A DNA stretch of 64,000 nt from Aeromonas australiensis (GTDB lineage: Bacteria > Pseudomonadota > Gammaproteobacteria > Enterobacterales > Aeromonadaceae). The notes beneath the pieces are model-generated. The model searched no databases. It had not been told where the DNA came from and saw nothing but the letters and a program-made list of their open reading frames with translations. The DNA is taken from assembly GCF_000819725.1 (NCBI RefSeq), contig NZ_CDDH01000009.1:1-64000 (forward strand), in the 5' to 3' direction. Positions within the stretch are counted from its first letter, which is position 1, and each line of letters begins with the position of its first letter. Of this stretch, positions 9,199-18,082 are shown piece after piece. Made by a program: the position numbers and the translations under genes.

Positions 9199-10101
9199 CT
9201 ACTCGAGCAGGCCTGCTTTGCCGGCTTTTTTACGGGCGTAGAGGTGGTTGTCGGCCGCTTCATAGAGGCTCGGCACATCGATACCGGAGTGCCAGCTGGC
9301 GGCGCCAAGGCTACATCCGACCGAGAAGGTACTGAGCTCCTTGTGGGTCAGCAGCATGTGTTGCAGGCGAAGCCAGACCGGGCGCCACGCCTCGGGTTCT
9401 GCTGGCTGCAGCAGCAGGGCAAATTCATCACCCCCCAGCCGGAAGGCTTGATCCGTGCTGCGGATGCACCCCTTGAGCAGCTGGGCAAAGCGGCTCAACA
9501 CCAGATCCCCCACCGGATGACCCCAGGTGTCATTGATCTGCTTGAAGCGATCAAGATCCAGCAGTACCAGCACCAGACCGTGATGCTCACGGTTGTGCTG
9601 CTCGATGGCGCGACCGATAGCCTCGTCAAAGTAGGAGCGGTTGCCAAGACCGGTCAGGTGATCGAGCCGGACCAGCTGATCCAGTTTCTCCAGCCGTAGA
9701 TAGAGCGGCAGCAGCAGGCAGAGTAGCTGATGGTATTGCATTAATACCCGTTGCTGGCTACCACTGAGTGGTTGCTCCAGCTCATAGTGGAGCTGGCCCA
9801 GCAACTGGCCATGCTGACCGCGCAGCTCGAACGGATAGTTGTGCAGGTTGAGGGTGGCCAGCGGCGGGTGCTGGATCAGCACATGGGGCTGGCCACAATC
9901 GAGGTAGAGGCCGTGGATCCTGACAATTCTTGCCGCACGATCGGCAAAAGTTGTCAGCAGACCGCCGAGATCGCTCTGCCCCAACAACTGCTCGAGCAAC
10001 TGGTTGCGTTCAACGCTGGGCAAGGGCGTGAGCCGCTCCATCTGGCGAACCCACTGCTCGATGCCATGGCTAAAGCCATTGAGTGACGACGTATTTTCCA
10101 T
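9199..10101 (-). CDS. GGDEF-domain diguanylate cyclase
   Basis: Predicted to make cyclic di-GMP from two GTP. The 300-residue protein has a roughly 130-residue N-terminal region without a recognisable sensor domain and no membrane segment, then a GGDEF domain with LDHLTGLGNRSYFDEAIG and RLGGDEFALLL. The active-site GGDEF is intact at 223-227. An RxxD product-inhibition site (R-S-T-D) lies five residues before it, so an active, feedback-inhibited enzyme is expected. The ATG at 10101 has GGTGGAAG just upstream; a GTG eleven codons earlier is possible. Confidence 0.9.
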   Translation of the reverse strand: MENTSSLNGFSHGIEQWVRQMERLTPLPSVERNQLLEQLLGQSDLGGLLTTFADRAARIVRIHGLYLDCGQPHVLIQHPPLATLNLHNYPFELRGQHGQLLGQLHYELEQPLSGSQQRVLMQYHQLLCLLLPLYLRLEKLDQLVRLDHLTGLGNRSYFDEAIGRAIEQHNREHHGLVLVLLDLDRFKQINDTWGHPVGDLVLSRFAQLLKGCIRSTDQAFRLGGDEFALLLQPAEPEAWRPVWLRLQHMLLTHKELSTFSVGCSLGAASWHSGIDVPSLYEAADNHLYARKKAGKAGLLE

Positions 10102-10418
10102 GGTCTTCCACCTGTGTACCTGACTACTGCTCACCCTTTCCTAGCAATTGGCGTGCCCAATATATCTTTTCTGCCCGCCAGTGCGACTGGTCAAAGTTAA
10201 GTCGATAAAAAAGAGGTGAAAATTTGTACGTCGATTGATTGATGCAGTTGTTCGTCGCCGCTCTGTTGGCGGCAACTTGCGGCAACTTTTTGGCGCATGG
10301 GTGTGCCGGTGACAGATTAATTCGGTTTGGCGTGGTGATGACGTCGAAGCGTGATGCTGGCAGGTTGGCAGGTTGGCAGGTTGGCAGGAGGTTGTGTGCT
10401 TTCGCGGCTGACGACGGC
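10102..10418. other. non-coding gap between the GGDEF and patatin genes
   Basis: No gene is supported in these 317 bases. The segment holds the promoter region of the GGDEF gene and, at its right end, an 8-bp tandem repeat just past the patatin stop codon. No convincing sigma-70 promoter was identified. Confidence 0.6.
10358..10387. repeat. 8-bp tandem repeat (TGGCAGGT)x3.9
   Basis: TGGCAGGT is repeated nearly four times without mismatch, 32 bases downstream of the patatin-like gene stop codon. An 8-bp unit is prone to slippage; it lies in non-coding DNA. Confidence 0.9.
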
Positions 10419-11564
10419 TCACTCCCGTTTTGTTGTTATCGACTCGATATCGAGGAAGGCGGCAACGCGTTCTCGCTCTTTGAGGGCATCCTGATAGCCC
10501 AGCTTGATCAGTTGCTGGCAGTAACCGGGATAGAACATCAGGAAACTGGCCAGACTGCTGGTCTCATCCCCTTTGACCCCGAGAACCCGTAGCAAGCGGC
10601 GCAGATGCAGTGGTAATTTGCGCAGATAAGGTAACGCAATGGCATCGAGGTCCTGACTCGGTTTGAGTACGCAGGTCTCTACCCGCTTCAGTTTAAGCTG
10701 TCTGCGCTCTCGCTCGGGGATAAGATCCAGGGTCTGGTTGATGCGCCACAGCCGTTCCAGATCGGAGTTGAGAGTGTCGGTAAAGACAGTATCCAGCAGA
10801 TGACTGGCAATGTTGGAACTGGTGATATGGGTATGGTGGCGGGCCGATATCGAGTGAGCGGGCGGATCCAGGGTGATCAGCAGGATCCGCTCCGCCCCCA
10901 GATGGATGGCGGGGCTGAGCGGGCTTAACTGGTGGATGGATCCATCGCCGTAGAACTTCTCGCCGATATGGGTGGCCGGAAAGACAAAGGGCAGCGCCGA
11001 GGAGGCGAGCAGATGCTCCGAGGTGAGCAGGGTGCGCACCCCGCGCCGTCTGGCTCGCTCCCAGGGATGGTGGTCGGCCCGCCCCTGAAAGAAGGTGGTG
11101 GAGAGGCCGTCATCGTAATCCGACGCCGTGATGGCCAGCGCCTCCAGACTGCCATAGAGAATATTGTCATCGATACGGTGATAGTCGATGAGCTGATCCA
11201 GCAGGCGGCGCAATGGCGCGTTGTCAAAGAGGTGAAAGGCGTGGTTGGTATCGGGAGTGATCAGCCCTGCCGACCCTTCGTAGAGCAGTCGCCACAGCAG
11301 TCGACCGGGGTGAAAATCGAAGATGTGGTGCGTCTCGAAGCGGCGCCATACCCACTCCAGCTTGCGTACCCCCAGATGAAAACAGGAGGCGTAGCAGGCC
11401 AGCGCGGTGACATTGATGGCCCCTGCCGAAGTGCCGCACAAGATGGGAAAAGGGATGCCGAGATTGCGCGGGTAGAGCTCCGCAATCGCCTTGAGGGCGC
11501 CGACCTGATAGGCGGCGCGAGCACCGCCACCGGTGAGCAATAACGCTGTATTGGGTCTGGCCAT
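10419..11564 (-). CDS. patatin-like phospholipase family protein
   Basis: Predicted lipid acyl hydrolase with a Ser-Asp dyad. The 381-residue protein begins with LLLTGGGARAAYQVGALKAI (oxyanion-hole motif), has GTSAG at 44-48 with nucleophile Ser46, and YGDGSIHQLSP containing the catalytic Asp (DGS). No signal peptide is present, so it is likely cytoplasmic or peripheral. The C-terminal third resembles the extension seen in proteobacterial patatins that ends near the membrane (LASFLMFYPGYCQQLIKLGYQDA). Substrate is unknown. Confidence 0.9.
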   Translation of the reverse strand: MARPNTALLLTGGGARAAYQVGALKAIAELYPRNLGIPFPILCGTSAGAINVTALACYASCFHLGVRKLEWVWRRFETHHIFDFHPGRLLWRLLYEGSAGLITPDTNHAFHLFDNAPLRRLLDQLIDYHRIDDNILYGSLEALAITASDYDDGLSTTFFQGRADHHPWERARRRGVRTLLTSEHLLASSALPFVFPATHIGEKFYGDGSIHQLSPLSPAIHLGAERILLITLDPPAHSISARHHTHITSSNIASHLLDTVFTDTLNSDLERLWRINQTLDLIPERERRQLKLKRVETCVLKPSQDLDAIALPYLRKLPLHLRRLLRVLGVKGDETSSLASFLMFYPGYCQQLIKLGYQDALKERERVAAFLDIESITTKRE

Positions 11565-11676
11565 ATGCTGGCGCCTTATGGTGTTCTGACAATAATGTTC
11601 CCACTGACAAATTAACTATAAGGCGCTGTATCAAATATAAAAACGGGTGCTCGCCCATTTTTTTCATGGCCCCCTG

Positions 11677-12555
11677 TCACAGGACCCGGTGAGTAGGTTC
11701 CGGCCGCGCCAGCTGATCGAAGGCGGCGAATACCGGGGCGCTGGCGAGGATGCGACCGTGGCCCAGACCCCGGGTACTCACCAGCAGGGTATGGCCATCC
11801 TGGCTGGCCCGCAAGGAGTCGCCGTGGGGGGCAAATCTGTCCTCCTCGTCGTGCACGATTATCGCCGCGCCGCTGCGACTGGCGAGCCGCCCCAGCGGAT
11901 CGACCGTGCTCAAGGGGTGCTGGTACTCCTGCTCAATCTCCTTGACCACCGCATCGAACAACCGGATCGAGTAGCCGGAGCGCGCCACCATGCCGTAGAG
12001 CTGAGGCACATAGTCGAGTACTGGCGAGACGAGCAACAGCGGCAGCTTGTCGATACCCGGCTGACGGCTGGAGAGGGTGACGGCGCCCCCCATGCTGTGG
12101 GCGATGACTCCGTGCAGCGGACCTGTTTCGCTGATCAATTTGGCTGCTAGCTCGTCGAAGGCGCGCACGAAGCGGGGCAGGTGGCCGGTGTTGCCTGCAC
12201 TCTGGCCGTGGGCCGGATGATCGTAGGCAATGGCGGTGAACCCCTGTGCGGCGATATGGCTCATCAGCGGATAGAACTGGCTGGCGCTGCCGGACCAGCC
12301 GTGCATCAGCAGCCACAGTGGACCCTGACCGAGCCGATAGCTCATCAATACCCCTTCGCTGGTATGGACGGCCTGCTTCACCAGACCGGCAGGCTCGTGG
12401 CCATTCCGCTGGTTGCGCTGGGGTGTGAGCAGCAACTTGCTGGCGGTGCGCTTGGCATGGCTGGGGGCGAGTCTGTGGTGCAAGCGGGTGCCGATCCCCA
12501 GCAGCCATTTGCTTGGGCTGAAGCGGCGGGTGTTGAAGTAGATCTTGCTGCTCAT
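11677..12555 (-). CDS. alpha/beta-fold hydrolase
   Basis: A 292-residue serine hydrolase of unknown substrate. Seen: oxyanion segment LLMHGWSGSASQF, YDHPAHGQS, nucleophile elbow AHSMGG with Ser154, acid region HDEEDRFAP, and histidine in GLGHGRIL, giving a full catalytic triad. The N-terminal ~60 residues are basic. The start at 12555 has AGGA at suitable spacing; an upstream in-frame extension lacks a ribosome site. It lies 82 bases after a TetR gene on the same strand, so the regulator may control it. Confidence 0.88.
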   Translation of the reverse strand: MSSKIYFNTRRFSPSKWLLGIGTRLHHRLAPSHAKRTASKLLLTPQRNQRNGHEPAGLVKQAVHTSEGVLMSYRLGQGPLWLLMHGWSGSASQFYPLMSHIAAQGFTAIAYDHPAHGQSAGNTGHLPRFVRAFDELAAKLISETGPLHGVIAHSMGGAVTLSSRQPGIDKLPLLLVSPVLDYVPQLYGMVARSGYSIRLFDAVVKEIEQEYQHPLSTVDPLGRLASRSGAAIIVHDEEDRFAPHGDSLRASQDGHTLLVSTRGLGHGRILASAPVFAAFDQLARPEPTHRVL

Positions 12556-12637
12556 GGTCATCCTGTGGTTTTTGTATGCGAACGGTCGTGCTTTTTTATC
12601 GGTTTTTAAAAATTCGTGTTGAACGGATGCCAAAATA

Positions 12638-13234
12638 TCAGCGCCAGCTGCTCAGCAGCGCGTCCACCTCGGGCCAGAAGTGGCGGGCCGGATCCTGACA
12701 CAGTTCGAGATCGTTGAACACCTGATCCGCCAGATAGAGGCCATAGAGGCGGTAAACGGCGCGCCAGGGATCCATCTCCTGTCGCCACTCACCAGCGGCC
12801 TGCCCCTGCACCACCTGACGGGCCAGATAGTCGAGCCAGAAGCGCACCAGTTGCCGGGCGGCTTGCTGCACCTGGCTCTTTTGCTCATGGCCATCCTGCA
12901 CCGAGGTCCAGGCGTCGAGGAACATGCAGCGTCCGGCAAAGCAGTGGTTCCACGCCTGCCAGGCGCGCAGCAGGGCGATCAGCTTGTCGTGCTGGCTCTG
13001 GTGCTCCTGCTGGCGTACCGGCTGGATCACCCGTAGCCGAAACACCTCGGCGGCGTACTCCAGCACGGCGATCTGCAGATTGTCGCGGGATTGAAAGTGG
13101 GCAAACAGGCCGCTTTTCGACATCTCGCAGGCGCTGGCCAGCGAGCCGATGGTCAGGCTCTCCAGCCCTTGCTGGCTCGCCTGCTCGAAGGCAGTCTGCA
13201 AAATGGTTTCCCGGGTCAGGCGCCCTTTACTCAT
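12638..13234 (-). CDS. TetR/AcrR family transcriptional regulator
   Basis: A 198-residue TetR-type repressor. The N-terminal helix-turn-helix reads SLTIGSLASACEMSKSGLFAHFQSRDNLQ, typical of TetR/AcrR. The C-terminal ligand domain, with CFAGRCMFLDAW and HFWPEVDALL, resembles uncharacterised family members. The start MSKGRLTRETIL at 13234 has AGGAGAT upstream. It is upstream of, and co-directional with, the alpha/beta hydrolase gene, probably in one transcript. The effector cannot be told. Confidence 0.9.
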   Translation of the reverse strand: MSKGRLTRETILQTAFEQASQQGLESLTIGSLASACEMSKSGLFAHFQSRDNLQIAVLEYAAEVFRLRVIQPVRQQEHQSQHDKLIALLRAWQAWNHCFAGRCMFLDAWTSVQDGHEQKSQVQQAARQLVRFWLDYLARQVVQGQAAGEWRQEMDPWRAVYRLYGLYLADQVFNDLELCQDPARHFWPEVDALLSSWR

Positions 13235-13347
13235 CGCTATCTCCTCGTTGGCGCTGGCAGCATAAAGTACGATCGTGCTAATTGTCGAGCAACAAATAGC
13301 CAGCATGGCTGGCCATGTCGTCTCCCGCGTGTCACTGCGCGCGGATT

Positions 13348-13992
13348 TCAGCTCTCCCTGATATCGAGCTGTTGCAGGGCGATCACCGCTTGAGTGCGGT
13401 TCTTGACCCCCAGTTTTCTGAAGATGGCGGTGATATGGGCCTTGATGGTAGCTTCGGAGACATTTAGCTCCCAAGCGATCTGCTTGTTGAGGCTGCCATC
13501 GCGCAGCATGATCAGCACCTTGTATTGCTGGGGGGTGAGGCTGGCCAGCTTGCTGGCGAAATCGGGGCCATCTTCCGATTCAGGATGGAGCGAGATGCCT
13601 TCCGGCACCCAGTTATCCCCCCCGATCACCGTATTGAGGGCGTTGACCAGCTCCTTCATCGGCACCGACTTGGGAATAAAGCCGAGCGCCCCGAGCCGCA
13701 GCACCTGCTGGATGATGGCGGGGTCTTCCGAGGCGGATACCACAACGACCGGCAGGTCGGGATATTGGCCGCGCAGGTGAGCCAGTCCTTCAAAGCCGTT
13801 GGCACCCGGCATCTTGAGATCGAGCAGCAGCAGGTCAACCTCGGGGTGCTCACCGAGCAGATTGGTCAGGCTGTCGATGGAGTCCGCTTCCAGCAAATGG
13901 GCATCGTTGATGGCCATGTGCACCGCTTGGTAAAGGGCGCCCCGAAACAGGGGGTGGTCATCTGCGATGACGATGGTAAATGGGCTGTCCAT
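13348..13992 (-). CDS. LuxR/NarL-family response regulator (CrbR/ErdR-like)
   Basis: A 214-residue two-component regulator: receiver domain with DD at 11-12, phospho-acceptor Asp58 in LLLDLKMPGANG, conserved Lys in PKS, and a C-terminal LuxR HTH (LTPQQYKVLIMLRDGSLNKQIAWELNVSEATIKAHITAIFRKLGVKNRTQAVI). No histidine kinase gene is adjacent. The receiver strongly recalls the CrbR/ErdR group, whose members activate acetate (acs) or alcohol metabolism with a distant kinase. That assignment is from memory of the family and should be treated as tentative. Confidence 0.9.
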   Translation of the reverse strand: MDSPFTIVIADDHPLFRGALYQAVHMAINDAHLLEADSIDSLTNLLGEHPEVDLLLLDLKMPGANGFEGLAHLRGQYPDLPVVVVSASEDPAIIQQVLRLGALGFIPKSVPMKELVNALNTVIGGDNWVPEGISLHPESEDGPDFASKLASLTPQQYKVLIMLRDGSLNKQIAWELNVSEATIKAHITAIFRKLGVKNRTQAVIALQQLDIRES

Positions 13993-14162
13993 ATCTCGGT
14001 TAATGACTCACATTGTTGCTAACTGATTGTTTTGAAAAATCAAACTAGCATCGCTCATCGGGAGGGTCAAACCTGCCGGTGTGCAAATGTGAAGCAACCA
14101 TAGGTGTGTTGCTATCAGGCCAGACTGGCAGTGCGCCTGTTATCTGGTTAATGAGAAATGAA

Positions 14163-14188
14163 AGGGGGGAGCACTCGGCTCCCCTCTC
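14163..14188 (-). terminator. possible terminator of the alpha-amylase gene
   Basis: GGGGAGC-ACTC-GGCTCCCC hairpin, 27 bases past the amylase stop. The T tract on the - strand is weak (CCCCTTTCATTTC), so efficiency is uncertain. Confidence 0.5.
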
Positions 14189-14214
14189 TGCTGCTGGTCA
14201 ATGTGGCTTAAGGG

Positions 14215-16323
14215 TTACTTCTGCCGGCCGGCAAAGACCACCACCACCTTGTCATCCCCCTTCTCCCGCACGAAGGCGTAGGGGGCATCCGAGAGTTTCT
14301 GGTGGCTGCCTGCCGCGATGGCCGGGTGGGCGGCGCGGAACTGGCCGAGCCGCTGCCAGTGTTTGACCAGCTCAGCCTTGTCGCCGCTGGCCAGCTCCTG
14401 CCAGTTCATGTCGGAGCGCAACGCTTGATCGAACACCCCGCCATCCTTGGCCAGCCCGCGACCTGACTCGTCACCGTAGTAGATCTGGATGCCCCCCGGC
14501 AGCAGCATAAAGCTGTTGGCGACCCGGCGCTGTAGCGGCACATCCTGATAGTCGCCAAAGAACAGCTTGGTATCGTGGGAGCTGATATAGCTCAGCACGT
14601 TGAACTCGGGATCCTGGTTGATGCGGCTAGCGTAGCTGGCATAGGTGGGCTCTGCGCTGGCCATGCACTGGGCCTGGGGCAAGGCGAACTCGCGCTGATA
14701 GTCGAAGTTGATCAGCGAATCGAAGCCGTGCTGATACCAGAGATCTTTGGCGACCCCGTGATCCCACACCTCACCCACCATATAGAACGGCAGGTCATCG
14801 AGGGCCTTGTCCGGGTTGGCGGCCTTCCACTCCTTGAGCGCCGCGGTGGCCGCCTGCTTGAGCCTGGCCCACACTTCGGGCTCCAGATGTTTGACGGTGT
14901 CGGCGCGGAAGCCGTCGATGCCAAAGCGGCGCACCCAGTCGGTGTGCCAGGCGATGAGATAGTCGCTCACGGTAGCGTCGGGTATCGCCTTGGCGAGGGT
15001 ATCCTTTTTCGCTGCCAGCAACGGCGGCAGCCCTACCGGTTTGGTCGATTCGGTGAGAAAGTCCGGCAGCCCCGCCACCGTGCCGGTGACGTCGTCGGTA
15101 CCGGGTTGCGGGTAGCCGGGCAGACCGGCGCGCACCCAGTCACCACTCCACCACTTGTTCCACGCGGGTGATTGATAGTCGATGAACTGGTTGTAGCCAT
15201 GCCAGTTGAGGCCGCCGCTCGGGCGCCACTGGTTCCAGACGGTTGGCAGTTTGCCGCTGTTTTGGGTCAGCTCGGTGAGCCCCAGATCCTGCAGATCCGC
15301 CAGGGTGGCATAGCCTGCGTGGTTCATCACCACGTCGAGGATGATCCGCATGCCGCGCTTGTGGGCCTCGTCCACCAGGGTTTTCAGGCTCTCCTCGTCG
15401 CCGTAGTTGGGGTCAATCTTGGTGAAGTCGAGCGCCCAGTAGCCGTGGTAGGCGTAGAAGGGGAAGTTGCCCTGCTCACCACCGCCGATAAAGCCGTGCA
15501 CCTGTTCCACCATGGGGGTGATCCAGATGGCGTTGATGCCGAGCTGCTTGATGTAGTCGAGCTTCTCGGTGAGCCCCTTGAAGTCGCCGCCATGCCAGGT
15601 GGCGACTTCGTCCTGACCATCCTTCTGGCGACCGAAGCTGTGATCGTTGGTCGGGTCGCCGTTGTGGAAGCGGTCGGTCAGCAGGAAATAGACGCTCGCC
15701 TGATCCCAGCTGAAAGACGCTGGCTTGGCGGCCTGGACCGGCTCGAGTAGCAGCAGGCCACCGCTCTCCTTGCTCGGGGTCAGGCTAAGCTTGCCGTCTT
15801 TGACCACAGCTTCCTGTCCCGAGTAGGCATCCCGCAGCCGGGTGCCATCGGGCCAGACCCCTTTAAGGGATACAGTGACCGGGCCGCCATCCCAGCTGAT
15901 GCAGGGCTCTTGTGGTGGCTGGCGCTTGAACTCGCTCTTCTTGGTCGCCCGCAACACCTTCAGGCTGGGGGTATCCGGGTTGAAGGTGAACTCGTAGTCT
16001 CCCGCCAGCATCACCTTCAGATTGAAGTCTGTCCCCTTGCTGCATTTGTCCATGGGCTGGGCGGTGCCGAAGGGGAGCGGCTTGCTCTCGGTCGGGCCAA
16101 AGCTGGTACCGCAACTGTTGTCTGCGTCGCTGATGCGGATCTGGTGGCTTCCCTTGGCCAATGGATGAGTCAGAGTCACAGTGCCTTTATCCAGCGCGAT
16201 CGGTGTCGCGACCGGCTGCCCATCCACATAGAGGTGCACCTCGGCCGCCTGTGCCAGCGGGGTAAACAGCGGGCTGGCCAGCAAGGCAAGCCAGAGGGGA
16301 GAAGCGGGGTAAGAGAGACGCAT
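14215..16323 (-). CDS. malS: periplasmic alpha-amylase (MalS-like)
   Basis: A GH13 endo-amylase hydrolysing alpha-1,4-glucans in the periplasm. The 702-residue protein has a signal peptide ending ...LAQA-AEVHLY. An N-terminal domain with several cysteines resembles the MalS disulfide region. The (beta/alpha)8 barrel carries IILDVVMNH, FRADTVKH (nucleophile Asp), GEVWDHG (acid/base Glu) and SSHDT (transition-state Asp). E. coli MalS is 676 residues. The start MRLSYP at 16323 has AAGGA seven bases upstream; a TTG six codons earlier is less likely. It is a single gene, not next to maltose transport genes. Confidence 0.92.
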   Translation of the reverse strand: MRLSYPASPLWLALLASPLFTPLAQAAEVHLYVDGQPVATPIALDKGTVTLTHPLAKGSHQIRISDADNSCGTSFGPTESKPLPFGTAQPMDKCSKGTDFNLKVMLAGDYEFTFNPDTPSLKVLRATKKSEFKRQPPQEPCISWDGGPVTVSLKGVWPDGTRLRDAYSGQEAVVKDGKLSLTPSKESGGLLLLEPVQAAKPASFSWDQASVYFLLTDRFHNGDPTNDHSFGRQKDGQDEVATWHGGDFKGLTEKLDYIKQLGINAIWITPMVEQVHGFIGGGEQGNFPFYAYHGYWALDFTKIDPNYGDEESLKTLVDEAHKRGMRIILDVVMNHAGYATLADLQDLGLTELTQNSGKLPTVWNQWRPSGGLNWHGYNQFIDYQSPAWNKWWSGDWVRAGLPGYPQPGTDDVTGTVAGLPDFLTESTKPVGLPPLLAAKKDTLAKAIPDATVSDYLIAWHTDWVRRFGIDGFRADTVKHLEPEVWARLKQAATAALKEWKAANPDKALDDLPFYMVGEVWDHGVAKDLWYQHGFDSLINFDYQREFALPQAQCMASAEPTYASYASRINQDPEFNVLSYISSHDTKLFFGDYQDVPLQRRVANSFMLLPGGIQIYYGDESGRGLAKDGGVFDQALRSDMNWQELASGDKAELVKHWQRLGQFRAAHPAIAAGSHQKLSDAPYAFVREKGDDKVVVVFAGRQK

Positions 16324-16500
16324 AAGCCATTCCTTGAGCAAGAGTAATCGGACCAGATCCCGTCAGAGGGGCTCATTCTAGGAGGCCTGATGGCTTGCTT
16401 GGACAGGCAAAATGCTGATTTGTGAACTCAGTTCAAATGGTTACGTTTTCAAGCCAGGAAAAGTGTGAGCGAGGTGTCACCCTCTCACAATCGGGCTCAT

Positions 16501-16526
16501 AAAAAAGCCGGTCGGTTGACCGGCTG
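16501..16526 (-). terminator. terminator of the Gtr-like operon
   Basis: AGCCGGTC-GGTT-GACCGGCT hairpin followed on the - strand by TTTTTT, 18 bases after the stop of the last gene of the operon. Confidence 0.92.
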
Positions 16527-16544
16527 GAGGAGGCGGGCAGGTCG

Positions 16545-17711
16545 TCAAACTGTGAAAAACTTGTAGTTGACGAAAGCGACTGCGATGAAGGAGGCAACCA
16601 TGCCGCTGATGCAGAGCACAGCCGGGCGGATGGCGGGCCAGCGATGGGTTAGCAGAATAATGGCCAGCAGGGTCGGGTAGAGCCCGAACATATAACGCGG
16701 CATGGCGTTGAGGCCGGTCATCAGCGGAATGGTGCAGCAGATAAACATCAGGGTCGCTTCGGCCCAGCGCTTCTGGCTAAACAGGTAGCCGTTGAGGCAC
16801 CAGCCGAAGATCACCATGATGGAGAGGTAAGCCTTGCGACCGCCCAGTTCGAAACCAGTGAGCCACCAGTCCAGTGGGCTATCCATGTAGCGACCCCAGG
16901 CCACCTGAATGTGCTTGAAGGCAAAGGCATCGCCGGTCAGGTGATAGAGGTAGACCATATAAGCAAACAGGCCAAACGGGATCATCCAGAGGGTGAACAC
17001 CACCTTGAAGGCGCGCTCGGTAAAGCGGAAGAACTCTCGCCAGCCGTAGGCTTGCAGCGCCAGGATCAGCACCGGGAAGACCATCATCACCCCCAGGTTG
17101 CGGGTGGCGGAGAGACAGACCCCCAGCACGGCCACCATCAGCCACTGCTCCCGATAGGAAAACAGGAACATCCCCAGCATCAGCGCCATGAACATCGACT
17201 CGGTATAGCCTGAGACGAAATAGGCGGAGAAGGGGGAGAAGGCGAGCAACCAGACGCCGAAGCGGGCAGTGTCATCACCCAGCTTGAGCTGGCGCAGCAC
17301 CAGCAGCATCAGCGGCAGGCTGATGAAGAAGGCGATATTGGTCACCAGCATCAGGCCGATCAGACTCTCGACGTTGAGCAGGGTGGAAAGCGAGCCCGCC
17401 AGCATCGGATAGAGCGGCATAAAGGCCCAATTGGCCGCGTTACCCTTGCTCAACCAGCGTGGATAGAGATCGTAGCCGTTTTCGATGATGCGTTGGAACC
17501 AGACGCAGTCGAACTGGCAGTAAGCCTGCAGCGGACCTATGTCGGGGGAACCATAGAGTTGGACACCGAAGTAGCCCATGCCATACAGCGCCACCCGACT
17601 CAGCATGAAGGCGGCGATGATCATCAACCAGTCACGGCCGCTGATGCGCAGTGACGGGCGATAAGGGAGTGCAGCCCCGGTTAGCGGGGCTGTATTGGTC
17701 ATATCATTCAT
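16545..17711 (-). CDS. multi-membrane-spanning glycosyltransferase (PIG-V/Gpi18-like)
   Basis: A 388-residue integral membrane protein with about ten hydrophobic helices. The lumenal loop after TM1 contains QFDCVWFQRIIENGYD, with the acidic residue expected for the catalytic site of GT-C enzymes, followed by NWAFMPLYPML, a signature of PIG-V-related mannosyltransferases. In a three-gene Gtr context the last gene encodes the specific transferase that moves a sugar from undecaprenyl phosphate to a periplasmic glycan acceptor; that role is inferred here. Its ATG overlaps the stop of the GtrA-like gene (ATGA), indicating translational coupling. Confidence 0.85.
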   Translation of the reverse strand: MNDMTNTAPLTGAALPYRPSLRISGRDWLMIIAAFMLSRVALYGMGYFGVQLYGSPDIGPLQAYCQFDCVWFQRIIENGYDLYPRWLSKGNAANWAFMPLYPMLAGSLSTLLNVESLIGLMLVTNIAFFISLPLMLLVLRQLKLGDDTARFGVWLLAFSPFSAYFVSGYTESMFMALMLGMFLFSYREQWLMVAVLGVCLSATRNLGVMMVFPVLILALQAYGWREFFRFTERAFKVVFTLWMIPFGLFAYMVYLYHLTGDAFAFKHIQVAWGRYMDSPLDWWLTGFELGGRKAYLSIMVIFGWCLNGYLFSQKRWAEATLMFICCTIPLMTGLNAMPRYMFGLYPTLLAIILLTHRWPAIRPAVLCISGMVASFIAVAFVNYKFFTV

Positions 17712-18082
17712 CAGGCAAAAACCCAGACGCGAGAGAGAACGTAAGTGAGGATGGTCACGGTCAGGGTGGCAATCACCACTGGCAGCAGACCGGAGAGTCC
17801 GGCAAACAGCAGGCCGCTCAGGATCAGGTTACGCACCGCCAGCGAAAAGAGGGCGACCAGCAGAAACTTGCTGGCGGCTCCCTGCTTCTGGAAGGTGATG
17901 TAGCGGTGACCAAAGAAGGAGAACCAGAACGCGATGGCAAAGGCCAGGGTGGTGACCAGGTGCTCCGAGATGGCGGGCCAGGTATGAAACAGGGCGATGG
18001 AGGTACCCAGATCGACGAGGGTCGCCCCCCCGCCGACAAAACCGAAACGTACCAGCCGCCAGCATTCCTCGCGGGAAATCAT
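17711..18082 (-). CDS. gtrA: GtrA-like flippase family membrane protein
   Basis: A 123-residue protein with four hydrophobic helices and the GtrA signature (LVRFGFVGGGATLVDLG near the N-terminus, FWFSFFGHRYITF in the middle, LSRVWVF at the end). GtrA-family proteins are thought to flip undecaprenyl-phosphate-linked sugars across the inner membrane. Its start overlaps the gtrB-like stop (ATGA, 18079-18082) and its stop overlaps the next start in the same way, so the three genes are tightly coupled. Confidence 0.92.
   Translation of the reverse strand: MISREECWRLVRFGFVGGGATLVDLGTSIALFHTWPAISEHLVTTLAFAIAFWFSFFGHRYITFQKQGAASKFLLVALFSLAVRNLILSGLLFAGLSGLLPVVIATLTVTILTYVLSRVWVFA

Noticed and set aside
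16380-16500. CRP-like half sites upstream of the alpha-amylase gene (TGTGAACTCAGTTCAA and similar)
   Set aside because: Only one half of the CRP palindrome fits; too weak to report as a site.
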